Of a stretch of 64,000 nt of DNA, positions 40,535 to 54,670 are shown one piece after another. A program made the translations under genes and the position numbers. Under the pieces are notes generated by a model. That model saw nothing but the letters and a program-made list of their open reading frames with translations, searched no databases and was not told the origin of the DNA. Source of the DNA: Tetrahymena thermophila SB210 (Eukaryota; Ciliophora; Oligohymenophorea; Hymenostomatida; Tetrahymenidae); the NCBI RefSeq assembly GCF_000189635.1, contig NW_002476199.1, positions 186,001-250,000 on the forward strand, given 5' to 3'. The stretch's first letter is position 1. Each line of letters begins with the position of its first letter.

Positions 40535-43500
40535 ATGAAAAAATACTTTTAAGAGTTCATTAAAACAATATTAGAGATTATAGAGGATCAGCCTAATTAT
40601 TCAATATCAATCGGGATGTATGTTGCACTTATTGTATGGCATTTCTTTCAGATTAGAGGTTACGTTTATGTAGATGAAAAGAGGACTATAGAAAACGAAT
40701 ACTTAAAAGTGCTTTACAAAATAGACGTAAATAGCACTATGACTTACCTTTTATTCTTTAAGGAAAACTCTATTCTCACACTGATATTTTTTGCGTTTGT
40801 TACCTTTATCTCATTTTTTTATATCAGCTACTTAGTATTCATAACTGTTATGAAAATTAAATGGAAATTATGGATAGGCAAAAATAAGCAATTAATTTCA
40901 CATATAAATTAACTACTAAATACATTCTTTATATTCTTTTAATGGGTTTTCTTTATACCTTTTTTTGAGATGAACATTGGAGTTATGATGTGTGGAAGCC
41001 AAGGATTTTTAGTTGAGTATAGAGATAGCACTTAGTGTAATATGCCTTTAATAATTAGAATTGTAGGGTCTTTAGGGACGGTCCTCACATTTTGCACAAG
41101 CTTAATTTTAATTTTTTTTTACAGGAATTATGAGTTCAATGAAAGATTATTGCTAAAAAGGAGATTTCATCCGATTTTATTTTTGTAGCTAATATGCTAT
41201 TTTCTTATTGTTTTCTTTACGTATGCTGTAAGCGTTGCAACCTAAATTAAATTTACAATAATTTAAATTACAGTAGTAACTTTAATATATGACTTATTAA
41301 CAAATCTACCATTCAGAAATCCTAATATTATTATTTATTATGCAACAACGTCTGTTTTTTTTGAAGTTTTTTGTATCATATATACCATACTCTTATACAA
41401 CCCCTAATAGAGTGATAACGACATGCTCTATCAAATGGTTATAATTGGCTCTCTAGCATCTGCTTTTTCTCTTGTACTATGGTTTTACAAATATGAGAGC
41501 ATTATGAAGATAAGCTCACTAAATTTTGGAAGGTAAATTTTTTTTGATGATGTAATTTATCTTTTTTACATTAGATTTTGTTAAAATATGTTCAGATTCT
41601 GTTAATATGTTTTGATTAAATAACAAATTTCTAATGAATTAGTTTAATAATATATCTAATAGTTCAAAAAAATTTTGAATTTAGTAAGTAAACTCACTAA
41701 TGATTAATTTCATAAAGCAAAATTAAGTGGCATATTTACATTTTTAAATAAGGGCTTAAACACATAAAATTCTATTTAGATTAAATCTAGTGTTAAGCTT
41801 TAAGTAAAGCAAATTTCTTTTATATGAAATAAAAATAATAACAAAAAATACACTTTTTAAATAAAGTTTTCAAAAAAAAAAAAAGATTTATTGTCTTTTA
41901 ATGGTATTTTTTACTTTGGAATCTATTTTGATATCTTTAAATAAGATATTTATTTATTTATAACCAATTAAATTAATAATTTTTAGTGGTACTTAATTAA
42001 AAACCAAATTTATTGCAAACAAATTTTATGGTCATTTTTAATTAATTTTATTTTTATTTAGGACATACCATCATTTAGATTTTTACTTAGAAGAAATCTT
42101 TCGGTTAAGTTCTATATAATAGAGCGATACTAACGCAAAGTACAAATTATTAGAGATTGTTTCATATCATCAAATCAACTGTAACTTTAATAATTGTTAC
42201 TGTAAAACAATCGACCTCAAAAATAATAAAAACGCTGTTTAGCATGAGTGCATCATCCAACTTATCGACAGTATATTTTAGTGGAGTTTATAGTAAAAGA
42301 TCTTATTTAACAATAAAAAAGAAATAGAACATATCTCTTTAAAATACATTTCTTTTGTGGCTAAGTATTTAAAAAACCCAATTCAAGCTTACATGCTGTT
42401 AAAAACAATAGTAAATTAGAGAAAAGATAAGAGCATTTATTTTCAATCTATTTGTGAATTACTCGAATAAAGAATAGAGTAAATGATAGAGGAGAGAATT
42501 TAACGAGAATAACTAAGCGAGGATTCAAATCAGCTTCATTTGAGGAGGGATTTCTAGTAAATCGTATTTTAGCAAAATGCTTAAGAAACAATACTGCCTC
42601 AACTAAAGAGTTTTATTCAAAACAAAATAAACTTTTGGGAAAAATTAAAATCAGCTAAGTTAACAATAAATTAAATTTCTCTAGAAATGTAGTAACTAAG
42701 TTCATAATGCCATAACATAACTAGTACTATTTAGACAATACTTATGTTTGATAACAAAAAATACTCCTTCAGTTTGATGAATAGCTATTCTTTATTGAAG
42801 GTAATTTTTAATTATAAACTCAAATAAATGTGTTAAAACATTAAAAATATTCAATTTTTCTAACTTAATTAGAATCTAATTTACTCTAATTTGCTTAAAT
42901 TAAAAAGCTAAAATATAGAAATTTATAGTTTAATTTTATTATTTAAAGATAGTAGCTATTTACAAAGCTTATGTCAACAATTAAATAAGACAATCTATTT
43001 AGTATGAACTGAAAGCAGCAGATTTGGTAAAAAGAGAAGCTTGCAGTAATTCTGAGCTTATAACGAATTCTGATATTATCAAAGGTAATGTTGTAACCAT
43101 ACAAGCAAGTTTTCTGAAAGCAAAAGGGAAAATAATAAACAGTAATAAAGAGAAAATCACAAGCTTTTTTGGTTACAAATTAGAAGAAGAATAAAGAATT
43201 TAAAATCTAAATGATATTATTCCTTCATTTATTAACAAAATCCATCCACAATTGATGAACAATCTAATTATTAAGGGATATTCTCCATACATAAATTAAA
43301 ATTTGCATACTTACTCTATAAATAAATAAGGATTTATTTTCCCAATTAACTTAAAATTTGATTATATAAACACAATTAAGGATGACTTTGTGCTTAATGG
43401 ATGCATCCAAAAATATGATAACCTAAATGAATATATTCTTATAGATTCACTAGGATTTATTTAAGGTGTAACTGAATAAATCTACCACTAAATATTCGAT

Positions 43501-46500
43501 TTTGCCAAAAATATGAAAACAAACACACTAAAGCAAGTAAAATTGTTTGTTTAAATTTCAATAAATTTTAATAATATTTGAAATTAATAGTAAAATAACT
43601 CTGTATAAAAATTGAACCTTGAGCAAATAATTGATAAAATTAATATCTTTTATATCATGCCTTCCTTATTTCAATATATCTAGACGTAATCTTCCAATTA
43701 AATAAAATCTTTTCAATCTCTAAAAAGTGTTGATGATTTTTCTAAAAGCAACTTTAATTACGAAAATTAGCTCAATAACTAAAAGGCAATAATTACTCTG
43801 CCTATTAATTTATAAAAAATATCAAATTAATTAAATGAAAACAGAAAAAAGAATCAGCCTTAATCTATACCTGAAAGAGGAGACAAATTATTGAACCAGA
43901 GCTAACTTAATGATTTGTCTGGAGAACAAAATTTTTTCCACAAATATTAACTTTACTTTGAAAAGAACAGATAGGTATTTAAATAAAAATTAAAAGCAAT
44001 ATTTCATTAACTTTGTAATATAATCTAATAAATTGTTTTAAAAATAATAGTTTTGGAGTGACTAAAATAGCCTAAATAAATTAATTATACAATTTAATAT
44101 AATAGAAAAGCAGTTTACTTATATGGTTAATGATTTAGAATAAGTGAGCTAAAAATATTATGTCTTAGAAATAAACGATATTAGTTAGCTTGATATTTAA
44201 ATTCCAAAGCTTGAGGAATAGTCAACTTAGAGTAATAGCTTAACTCATAAATCATAAGCAATGGAAAATGAGATTGTTAGCTTGAAAATAAGAAATAGGG
44301 TAGAAAGTTTTATGTAAAATCCTTCTCAATTGTAAATACCCATTTTAACCAATAATAACTCCACTCCATTACTGAGTTTCACGAGAGGCTAAGAAGATTC
44401 TGACACTTTTAAAGGTGGTTATGACACTTTTCGTATAGATGAAATAGAAAGATCTTATTCAAAAAGACTTATAAAACCAGTAGTTGTAAATACAATGGAA
44501 TAGCATCATAATTAAGGAAATACAACAAATACTATCTTAGGAGGTATTTAGTAAATATATTTTAACTAAGATAAAAGTTTAGTCTCTGCATAAAAAAATG
44601 AATTTTCATTTGAATCAGAAAGCCACTAAAGCTCTATTAAAAAAGCAGAGATCGAGGAAAGATAGGGAATAGGCTCGTTTATAGCAAAGGACTTTAAAAA
44701 TTAAGAAAATCAAGCTTATTAATATGATGGAAACAATATTTCTTAGAGTGAGTTACAGATATAGATTATTAACTCTCTTCAGAGTCCCACTAATAGAGAT
44801 AAATACTTTACATTAAATAATTTAATTAGTCCTAAATCACCAAATGAAATATTGCTACCAACTTATTAGAAAGCAGAAGGAGATGATGCAAATAAAATAG
44901 TTACTTAAGTAGAAAATGATATTTATTCTTACAGAAATGGAAGATCATCATTTTCACAAATAGAAATACCGGAATCTCCTATAAAATTATATAAAAATTA
45001 ATCAAGTATTTTAAATATAAGTGATATTAATTTGATGGAATAAAACAGCATTAGAAAGTCGAGAAATAAATCTAGCAAAAGATAAACAATAACATTTAAC
45101 ATGACAGAATCTAGCAAATCTAATAAATAGTAAGAAACCTCTTTATTATGGAAAAGAGTTAGTTTAAACAAATAGGCAACTGTATTTAAGTTCAATTCAG
45201 GTGGTATAAATGAAATCCTTTAACATTAATTCTCAGAAGTTTCTAAAGACGACAAAACTTAAGTCTCAAATTAGAGAGTTTCTGATTTATTAAAATCTGA
45301 AGACTAAAAAGAAGATAATATAAACAATAAATATATAATTAAGAATTAACCATCTATAACAACACTTTCTTCTTTTACTAAATGTACCGACAATGATGTA
45401 ATTTAATCAATAGCATTCAAGAAAAATCCAAGAATTATCAATCTTTTAAACCTTGTATTAAGTAAAATTTTATTCGTTAATTAAATATTTTATTTATTAA
45501 ACATTTAACCAAAATTAAGTTGGTCGTTTTACAATTATTCTCTTTTTACTGCTCTCTGCATCTATTATTTTGATAGTAGATGCTTAGTAGCTTATTGATG
45601 ACTTTGGACTAATTCAGAAATTTAAGAGTAGCTACTAACTTTATATTCAAGAGTTTATAACAGGCTTAAATCTTTTTGGCATGAATGACGGATCAATATA
45701 TAGCTCTGAAATTACTTAAAAATACTAGTCAAGTTTATAGCAATAAATTTATCAATTTGGAGAAGATTTTTCTGATATGGCAAAGTAAAATTCAATACTG
45801 TATTCTCTTTATCTTTCAAACAGTAACTTATAACCTATTAACACAGTGATTTACAGTGGGCAGTAAAATTTAATTTCTTATAAAATAACTCAAATTAACT
45901 TTTTTTCTCATTAATATTAAAAAGGTAATTTAATTTTTAGGCTGCTGTATAACCTTTAGAGTTTGTTATGAAAACATTTAATGCTTTGCTCTCACTTGCA
46001 TTTTCTTCTGACCGCTCAAATATTGAAGGGCTTTTCTATTTAGTTGCTAATTCTCTATCTTCTCTTCAAACTTTTCAATCTTTAGAAGAATAATTTTCAG
46101 ACAGTTTCTATGATACTTATTCAAATTTAAGCGAGAGATATATTATTTGTGGAATTATTGTAGGATCTACTCTAATTTGCATATTTGTCATAACTTAATT
46201 CTTCTTATGCTAATTAGCTAGATACCAAGAAAAAATTATTTTTTTAGTTACTAAACTAGACCTAAATGACGTTTAATATGAAATCAGCAAGCTGTCTAAC
46301 TGTTACACTGCTTTGAATAAAGAAAATGATTAATGGCTATCAATAAATTTTAGCAATATAATGTTTTAATTTAACTATAAAAAAAATATTGAAGATATTT
46401 CACTTTCTTATAAAATACAAGAAAAAAACACAAAAGGTGATAAAAAGCAATCAAAAAAATAAAAACAAAATCAATAAATATAAAATTAAGGCAAGAATAA

Positions 46501-47413
46501 GTCAAATCTATAATTTTCTTCTACAATCTAGGGTTAGTCAGTTAGTACTGTAAAATTTTAGCTTTTGCTGACTGTTGTTCTTGTACTATGTTTAATATTG
46601 TTTACTGTAATTTTGACACTATCTTACAACAAAAGTTTAAAAATGAATCCAAGTATAACCTTGTAAAAAAAGACTACATAGCTTATCTATGCAACTAACA
46701 CAGCTTTGCTATTCACTGATTTGCTTTCTGTGAAATAGATGACTTAAAATTAATACTTTCCATAAATTCAAACTTCATAGTATATATCAGTTAGTTTGTA
46801 AAGCGTAAATGTAATTAGAAATTATATTAACTCATTTGTGACCTACACAGAGAATATAGGAAACTATGACTAAAATTTTTAGAGTGATTTAAATGATTAT
46901 TTTAGTTCTGATTTGTGCAATTTATATGACTCAAATTAATTCTGTACCGATACTGCAAATATAGATTATTAAATAAGGAGATCCTTTGTTTCTTCTGGTT
47001 TGTCAGGACTTTTCTCAAGATATAATTAATATTTTGGGAATATAATAAGTGCATTAACAAATCAAAATAGTTCCCAAGCTAAATCTGAGATATACAACTT
47101 CATGAATAGTTATGATTATGAAATACTTATTTTACAAGGATTTTAGCTTCCTATGCTGTCTTTAAAAGACTTTTTAGACTTAATTAACTAAAATATCATC
47201 AATACAGCTAATTCTTTGAAAAATACTGAAATTATATACTATATTATATTCTGCTCTATTTTTTTGGTTATGCTTTTAGCAATAGATAGCAAAGTAAGAT
47301 AGCAAATAATAGAATAAGTCTCTAAACTAAATTTCTCTCTAACATTTATTCCAATTCATAAGCAGCATGAAGAAGTAATGATACAGATGCTCAAATAAAT
47401 TAATAATTCTTGA
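40535..47413 (+). CDS. Polytopic membrane protein with PAS-like sensor domain
   Basis: Exons 40535..41532, 42062..42800, 42949..43536, 43591..43974, 44051..45461, 45520..45862 and 45925..47413; 1983 residues. Exon 1 encodes several membrane spans (ILTLIFFAFVTFISFFYI; VLTFCTSLILIFFYRNY; MVIIGSLASAFSLVLWFY). Exon 2 is cytosolic with a Cys/His cluster (CNFNNCYCKT). Exon 3 contains a PAS-like fold: ASFLKAKGKIINSNKEK, ITSFFGYKLEEE, IIPSFINKIHP, then a GFIFPINLKFDYI strand and DSLGFIQGVTEQI. A ~470-residue low-complexity linker follows. The C-terminal part has four more membrane segments (TIILFLLLSASIIILIV; YIICGIIVGSTLICIFVI; LLLTVVLVLCLILFTVIL; YYIIFCSIFLVMLLAI). I recall an expanded ciliate family with this membrane-PAS-membrane layout and no assigned ligand. 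Intron 1 (529 nt) is unusually long. Confidence 0.85.
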
Positions 47414-47456
47414 TAATATAAAAATTTTATTCTTTTTATAAAAATTATATTAATAA

Positions 47457-47790
47457 AAATTCTTTTGAAAAATTTAAAATGTGTAAATATTTAATAAAAT
47501 GGACTTGTTTTGTATTTATAAGAAGTTATTTAACAAGAGATCTGCTTGAAACAAAATCTTTTGAATTAATAAGCAAAAAAAATTTTTTTGAAAAGGTGTT
47601 GTAAATTAAGAGAGATTAAAAATAAATTACTAAATTGTATTCAAGGATTTACAATGAGAATGATAATTATGATAAATTAAATACCTACTACTTTAAGATT
47701 TGAAAAAAGAAAACCATAATTATAACAAATAAACATAAATTATTTATTTATTTATTTTAGAATGTACATATTTATTTAAATATCTTTTAA
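47457..47790 (+). repeat. 334-bp direct tandem repeat, copy 1
   Basis: Starts at AAATTCTTTTGAAAAATTTA and ends just before the same sequence recurs at 47791. The two copies are nearly identical over their full length apart from scattered changes, so the duplication is recent relative to spacer divergence. It lies in the spacer after the PAS-domain gene. Confidence 0.9.
47479..47703 (+). CDS. Possible 74-residue ORF within repeat copy 1 (broken in copy 2)
   Basis: ATG to TGA, 74 residues in the ciliate code, with a balanced composition (MCKYLIKWTCFVFIRSYL; RDLLETKSFELISKKNF) rather than pure low complexity. In copy 2 (ATG at 47813) a one-base loss about 48 codons in shifts the frame, and several earlier differences change the amino acid. 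That pattern is what a noncoding duplicate, or one intact and one decayed gene, would show. No family was recognised and no splice signals are needed. Confidence 0.3.
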
Positions 47791-48138
47791 AAATTCTTTT
47801 GAAAAATTTAAAATGTGTAAATATTTAATAAAATGGACTTGTTTTGTATTTATAAGAAGTTATTTAACAAGAGATCTGCTTGAAACAAAATCTTTTGAAT
47901 TAATAAGCATAAAAAATTTTTTTGAAAAGGTGATGTTAATTAAGAGAGATTAAAAATAATTATTAAATTGTATTCAAGGATTTACAATGAAAATGATAAT
48001 TATGATAAATTTAATATCTACTACTTTAAGATTTGAAAAAAGAAAACCATAATTATAACAAATAAACATAAATTATTTATTTATCTATCTATCTATTTAT
48101 TTATTTTAGAATGTACATATTTATTTAAATATCTTTTG
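47791..48138 (+). repeat. 334-bp direct tandem repeat, copy 2
   Basis: Copy 2 differs from copy 1 by point changes, a 1-nt loss near 47955, and an insertion of TCTA/TTTA microsatellite units near 48081-48100. Beyond 48138 the similarity stops. Confidence 0.88.
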
Positions 48139-48316
48139 AAACAATCAAAAAAATCTGTATGTATTTAAAAATTTTTTTGTTGTAGTAATATAAAATTTAT
48201 CAAAATTATGAAAATATTAACAAGTGACAACTAATAATATACAAAAAAGAGAAGTATTTTTAGTTCATAATTTAGTAGCATAAACTGAATATAAATAATT
48301 ACTTTCTTTGTTTTGA

Positions 48317-50797
48317 ATGTTGGAAATTAATTAATAAAAAGATATTAAATTTCAAAACATTGAGAAAAAGAGGAAAATAAATAAGTAAATATTTAGAAAA
48401 GGAAGCGTTAAATATAATAGGAAAATAGCACTTTTAATAGGATTTCTTACTAGTATACTTCTGCTGTTACATCAGAAGAGTTCAATAAAATTTAAGCCTT
48501 ATAAATATAATTTGAAAATAAATAGGAAGCTAAAATGCAGATTTAAAAGACATAAGAAATAATACATAATATAAATTTGTATGACGAAAGAGATCAATAT
48601 GTAATATAGATATAATTTAATGAAGAAGGTTCAAGAGAAGAGTAAAAGCCAGAAAGAATAAGTCATTATTTAATTCAGGGAATAGACTTTATAACAGATA
48701 ATTAAAATTTAAAAATTTAACTCAATAAAAATGAGCTTAAAGAAATAAATCCTTATATTTTACTTCAAAAGCTGATTGATAAAATATATCATATGAGCGC
48801 ACTCTTTAAATAGTAAAAGGATTTCTTTAGGTACTCACCTATAGTCAAAAATGTCAGCTTTAACTGGATTTATATTGATTTAGAATTGTAATTTTTTGAG
48901 AAACCTTCTTCTCAGCATTAAATTTAGATATAAGAAACATTTAAGGCAAGGTAATATATTAATGACATTTAAGATTGTTTATTTGAATTTTTTAAAGTTA
49001 AAATGATTATTTTCATCAAGAACTAAAAGTTACAAAAGGATTTTTTTGCTAAAATGTTTTTTAATTAAAAAAAGACTCTCAAATATACTTTATACAGACT
49101 TATTGAAAGAAATTAATTTAAAAATTTCAGATGAAAGCTCATTTTATTAAGTACAAATTATCAAAGTAATTAATTAATTTTTATTAAATTTTATAAACAA
49201 ATTCATTTAGAAAATAACAGATAAAGAATAACAAAAGTATAGTCCAGAAATGCTAGAAGATAATTTTTTCATGAATCAAGTTTATAGTATGAATGAACCT
49301 ATAGTTCATCAGCTAGAACTACTTTGTTTAATACTCTACTTAATCAATTACGATATCAATAAAAACAAATAATATTACATGGAAGATTACTTTGATTTTT
49401 TACTTTTTAGTAAACGTATCAAGCATTTACCATAAAATAGATCAGTGTGTTTGTATATTACAAGAGTGGTTTAAACCTACTAAAATGACTACTTTTAAGA
49501 AATAGCAACTAATCCTTTCATAATATATAAAAGTATGCCTTTTTCGCTAACGTTTTATATTTAAGACTGTATAGAATGTTAAACAATTTCAAAAAAAATA
49601 AGTGAATATGTAAGTATTTCTCATTAAATGCAATTATAGAATATAGACCCTGAGTAGATTAAATAAAAAAAAGAAATTTATGAAAACTAAATTTCAGATT
49701 TAAAATAAAAAGTTTAATAGCATACAAGAGTGATAAACTTGCAGATAAATGTCATTTAAGACATTTTCTAAAACTAATATTAATACAATGATAAGATTTG
49801 TTAATATATGTATACATATTTAAAGACTCTTCAGACATTATATTCTCGATTTTTTACTTAACTAGAAAATATTCTTAACCCTACTAAGAATTAAACCTTG
49901 AAAATATTTGAACCCTTTGAATCTAATTTTATTGGTACTATCTTCAACAGATAGAGTCATTCCATATAAATTCGAGTTATTTTAACTGATTAAGATAAAT
50001 TAGATATTTTTTATAAGAATTTAAAAAGCTATACCTGTTAAATTTAGAAATTGTTAAGGTAGGTATATTTTATGAATCTTATAGGAAAAGATCCAAATGA
50101 TCTTGAGAGTCTTAATGTAAATTAGCCATAATTTAATTTCGATCTAAATGATGATATGATAAATTAGCAGATTGCTTTTGAAATAAAAAGATATGGATTA
50201 TTATTTAGCATTGTAGTTAAACCAAAATTTATAAATTAATCAAAAATTCTATTTTGTGACATTTTATTTAAGTAAGCTCTTGATTCTAATAATACTTAAA
50301 TTTTTAAAGAAAATAAAGATATACGCTTTTAAGATCTAATTAAACTTATGTTTAAATCAGTTTACAGCTTTGAAATTGATTAGATGCCTATTTAAAATCA
50401 AATTAAACATATGACAAATTATTATGATCTAATTTGTTAATTTCTTAAAAACTAAGATGATGAGCTTTATATTTAAATTATTAAAAGTCTTGAAGAATTA
50501 GATAAAAATAATATATTTACTGACTTTTCTAAAAAAGATCTTGATATTAAAAATATAGAAGGTAAAGGATTTTAATAACCTAAATACTTGTTTGAAATTA
50601 AATCTTTTTACGAGATGATCAATTACTAAAGGTTTTTTACATTTTCCATTAAAATATACTTTGGTAAATGTATTCAAAATAAACTTTTCATATTGATGGA
50701 AATAAAACCTAACGAAGTTGAAGTAAAATAAATCTAAGTAGCTGATATTTAATAGCATATAAAATATTTTATGAATAAATACACCATATTTTAGTGA
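48317..50797 (+). CDS. Unrecognised 755-residue protein
   Basis: Exons 48317..48384, 48429..48950, 49075..49165 and 49211..50797; 756 codons, TGA stop. The ATG directly follows an in-frame TGA. The second intron (124 nt, donor GTAATA) is supported because downstream sense resumes in another frame (LSNILYTDLLKEINLK). The protein is mostly of normal complexity, with helices and beta-like stretches (YLIQGIDFITD; FNWIYIDLELQFFE; YGLLFSIVVKPKFI; FTFSIKIYFGKCIQ) and no signal peptide or membrane span. The C-terminal third alternates strand and helix and could be a ligand-binding or regulatory fold. I do not recognise the family. It lies just after the tandem duplication, which may contain its promoter. 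Confidence 0.75.
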
Positions 50798-51864
50798 TGT
50801 CTTTCTACACTTTTCTCAGCTAAAAAAACAAACTAACAAACAAACAAACTATTAATCACGTCATAATTATTAATAAAATCTTTCAATTATTTATATTAAT
50901 TTATTTTAATTCATATTGTGTAAGGTCTTAATTCCTTTCTAAAATGATAACTATCCATCCATCCATCCTTCCATCCGTTCATCAATCCATCTATACTTTT
51001 CATTCATTTTTTAATTATATTGTAAATAAAATTTAATTTTTTATAAGAAAGAAACTGAATAATAAATTATATTTAAATGATAATTTATTTATTTAATAAT
51101 TAATATAAAGTTATGTTTTTTATATTATATTTTTATTTGATATTAAGGAAAAATCCATATAAAATTTATATATACTTTTTAATTTGGAAAATAAATTTAA
51201 TAAATATTAATTTATCTGCTATTAAACAGTTTCTTTTTAAATAATTTATTATTTACTATAAAATAATTATATGAAGCTTTAAGATAAGAGTAGCTTGATA
51301 CTCTTATATTGATATATACGAATACTTTTAAAATAGAATATCGAAGTTAGATATCTCCTAAAATTAACTAATATGAATCAGAAAAAATTTAAATAAATTA
51401 CTGTCTACTCTCATATTTTAAAAATCTAATATCGAAATTCTATATAAAAAAATCGTATTTACAGGCACGATTTCAGTTGAAAAATATGGTTAAATTATGT
51501 TTATTTATTTGATCTGCCTTTGAGATACTAATAGATAGATAAATAGATTACTTACTTTTTATTTGAAATTATAATCGTTTTAACTTATATTTAGTTATTT
51601 ATTTTTATGAATGCCTTTAATACAAAATTCCAAATTATTTTAAAAGCTATTTGTTTTGCTTTCTCAAACAAATCCTAATGTAATCAAAGAAAATAATTTA
51701 AACATTAACAACAAATAAAACGAAATTAATTAAATTATTTATTATAAGAATTACTTAAAACAAATAAACACTTTAAGGAGATTATTATAACTTCTACTTA
51801 TAATATTATCATAGAATAAAATTTGCTATAAATTTTCATTTTATCTGAAATTAATCTAAAAATA
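50798..51864. other. AT-rich spacer with ATCC microsatellite
   Basis: About 1.07 kb. An ATCC-rich microsatellite (imperfect, about 10 units) lies at 50951-50993, and an AAAC/AAACT run at about 50822-50849. No gene was seen on either strand. Confidence 0.6.
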
Positions 51865-54670
51865 ATGAGCCTTTAACCAACTATGGGTAGTAATGAACTA
51901 GATTAGCTCTAAAAAGGTAGCGAAACTAGTGATAACTTAAATATATAAGCCTACACTAATATGAATAACGATTCAATAAAGATTAATAAAACACAATTTT
52001 TTATGAATAACGAAACATAAAATTCCAAAATAGATGATATGGAGCAAGTTAATTAAAAGTTTTAGTTGCCTTTTGAAATTTGTTTGCATTCAATCTAATA
52101 AAATATCATATTTCCTAATATTGAGCGCATGAAAGAAAGTAACTTGTTTGTATATTATTATTATTTAACATTTATTCTATTTTACACATTTAATAAAATT
52201 TATAAAAGTATTAAAATAGGTAAAATAAAATTATTCAAACTATTTGTTTGAGTAATTTGCTTAGCTTTACTTGAGCAAACTATTGTAGATTATTAAAACA
52301 TAACTTCATTAAAAAGAATATGAAAGTGCAATTGAACTATTGATATTTTTAGATGATCTAACACAACCTCACAATTATGGATAATTTCATCACATAAGAA
52401 TTACTTGCTTACTATTTATAGGACACTATTTTCGTAGTGTTGGAGATGATCACAGCGCATTTCAAGTCGTCGAGTAGGCTTTAAGTATTTCTAATTAGCA
52501 TGGGTCGCCCTTCTTAAAAGGTTTAACTTATCTTAACATAGGTTCTTTACTTTCTAAATTAAACGAGTAAATAAATAACATAAAATTGGCAAAAGATTTT
52601 TTACATCAAGATTTAATATAAAATTTTAAAAGAATAATAAATACACTATCTACTTAAATAAAAAAATAACAATATTAATTTTTTTTTTTTTAGTAATGAA
52701 TAAGCAATAAAATTTTTCAAACAGTCTATTTTAGCATTCAGTGAATCTAATGAAAAATTAGCTAATTAAATAACAGACGGATAAACTAGAAAAAAGTCAT
52801 AATCCTTCTTGTATTCTCATTAAAATTAAAGTTTGGCCTTGCACAACTTAGGCATTGAATATGAAAAAAACGACGATTTAGAAATGGCATTTTTGTCCTA
52901 CTTTAATTCATATATGAATGCTAGAGATCACTTAGGATCTCATCACAATTTAACAAAGAATTTTTTATCTTTCCTAAAGAATTTTGTTAAGGTATTATAA
53001 AAAGTAAAATATTAAAATACATAAATATATTTTATTTAAATTAGAAACTGAATTGGCAAGTTCAGAATATAGAAAATCTGTTTGAAGATCCAAACTCTTA
53101 TCTAAATATAATAAGAAAACAAAAAAAAATTAACAACCCTTATTTTGAAACATTCAATTTTTAGCACATGCAAAATATTTCAAAGAGTAAATTTATTAAA
53201 TTATTTATTTATTTATATATTTGATTAGTTATATTTTTTTATATTAATTTTTATTAAAAACTAGATTTTATTGAGCGTCTAGGAAATTGTTAATCTAAAT
53301 CTGAAAAATAATCATCATTGAATATGTCCATAAATAAAAATAACTTTGCATAAAACTTAAATTCAACATCATAACTTTAAAGCCTAAGGCACAAAGAAAA
53401 CAGTTCGATTTTGAATTAAAGTTAGTCTTCTAAATCTAAGACTATACAAAATTTTGAAGATAGCATTAAAAGAGAGGAATATCATTCTATTTTACTGGCA
53501 ACTGAAGAATTTGAGTCTAAGATAACACGTATTTAAAATTTTATATATCAAATAAAAATATATATATATTAATTAAATTTATTGTTATAGCCATGATTTG
53601 TTAATCGATGACAGTAGAAAGTAATAAAGCAGATAAGTCTTTCAAAAATAATGATAGTTAATTTTAAGACCTTGATAGAATTCCTACTTCATAATCAGAA
53701 GAGTAAAACCACAAGCTTAGTAGATCTGAATATCTTAAATTTTTGTAAGAGGAATAGGCAAAAGCTAAAAATAATACCTAAAATATCTAATAAACAACGG
53801 AAGAAAAAAAAATGGTACTAAAAATGCCTCTTAATATGGAAAAAGTTAAATAGCATAATGATGAAAATATGTCTACTAGTTAAAGGCAAGTTAATCTAGG
53901 AGGTAGCAAGTCTTTTATAAGTAGTGTTAACTTCGACACAAATGCATCGAATTTACTGACATCTAAGAGATCACATTATGCAAAAAATTAGTAAAGACCC
54001 TTCTCAGCTGTATCAAATACAACTAAACATAATTCTATCAAGAGCTTCTAATACAATAATAGTGATGCCACTGAAAGGGAATTTAACCAAACGGGTATGT
54101 TAAATACAAATTTTTCTCATTAAAACGATAGATCTCAAATAACAGATAAATCAATGAGAAAATCAAGTCATATTAAGCCTCGTTTAGGTTTAAATAATAA
54201 CAATCAGGTTATTTCTTAAATTTCTTTCACTAAATACTTGGAGCAGTTTGATGATAAATCATTTTACAAAAGCTACTAAATTCATTAATCTTAATTAAGA
54301 TAAATGAAATAAAAAGAATTTCAAGTAAAAGACAGAAATTCTCAACAATTTCATATTAAAAATTCATTTTTTGTCTCTTAATAGCAGAAGAAAGTAATTA
54401 ATTTTATATTTAAAATCTAAGATATTTTTATTTATTTAAACATTTACTTAAATAAAGAGCCAATTAGATAGAACAACAAGTTTTAATTAAGCTAATACTA
54501 CAAGCAATGCTGAATCAAAATCATTTGTTGTTAATAGATCTATTTAAAAATAACAAAATTAAGGCAATTTATCAAGAAGCTCAATGCTTAAAAGCTAAAT
54601 TATGCTTAAAAAAGAAAATAGTAAAGAAACAAGCAGTTAAGCAAAGAATATTGAATAGTCTTGCAAGTGA
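51865..54670 (+). CDS. TPR-domain protein with low-complexity tail (paralogue of the gene at 58628)
   Basis: Exons 51865..52138, 52209..52566, 52694..52991, 53045..53186, 53265..53528, 53591..54393 and 54458..54670; 783 residues. Residues ~92-310 form tetratricopeptide-like helix pairs: KEYESAIELLIFLDD; FRSVGDDHSAFQVVEQALSI; GLTYLNIGSLLSKLND then NEQAIKFFKQSILAF; LALHNLGIEYEKNDDLEMAF. TPR arrays are protein-binding scaffolds. After residue ~360 the chain is S/N/K/Q-rich. The TPR region aligns end to end with the gene at 58628-63684, including three introns at the same codon and phase (after 52138 phase 1, after 52566 phase 2, after 52991 phase 0). The 127-nt second intron is required to keep the TPR register. 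The partner is unknown. Confidence 0.85.

Noticed and set aside
48951-49074. Reading straight through this intron of the 755-residue protein
   Set aside because: The frame stays open but ends at a UGA soon after, whereas splicing joins two sensible stretches with matching phase.
50951-50993. ATCC microsatellite as a functional element or origin
   Set aside because: It is a simple imperfect repeat in a spacer with nothing else to suggest function; similar ATCT and AACT runs occur elsewhere in the window.
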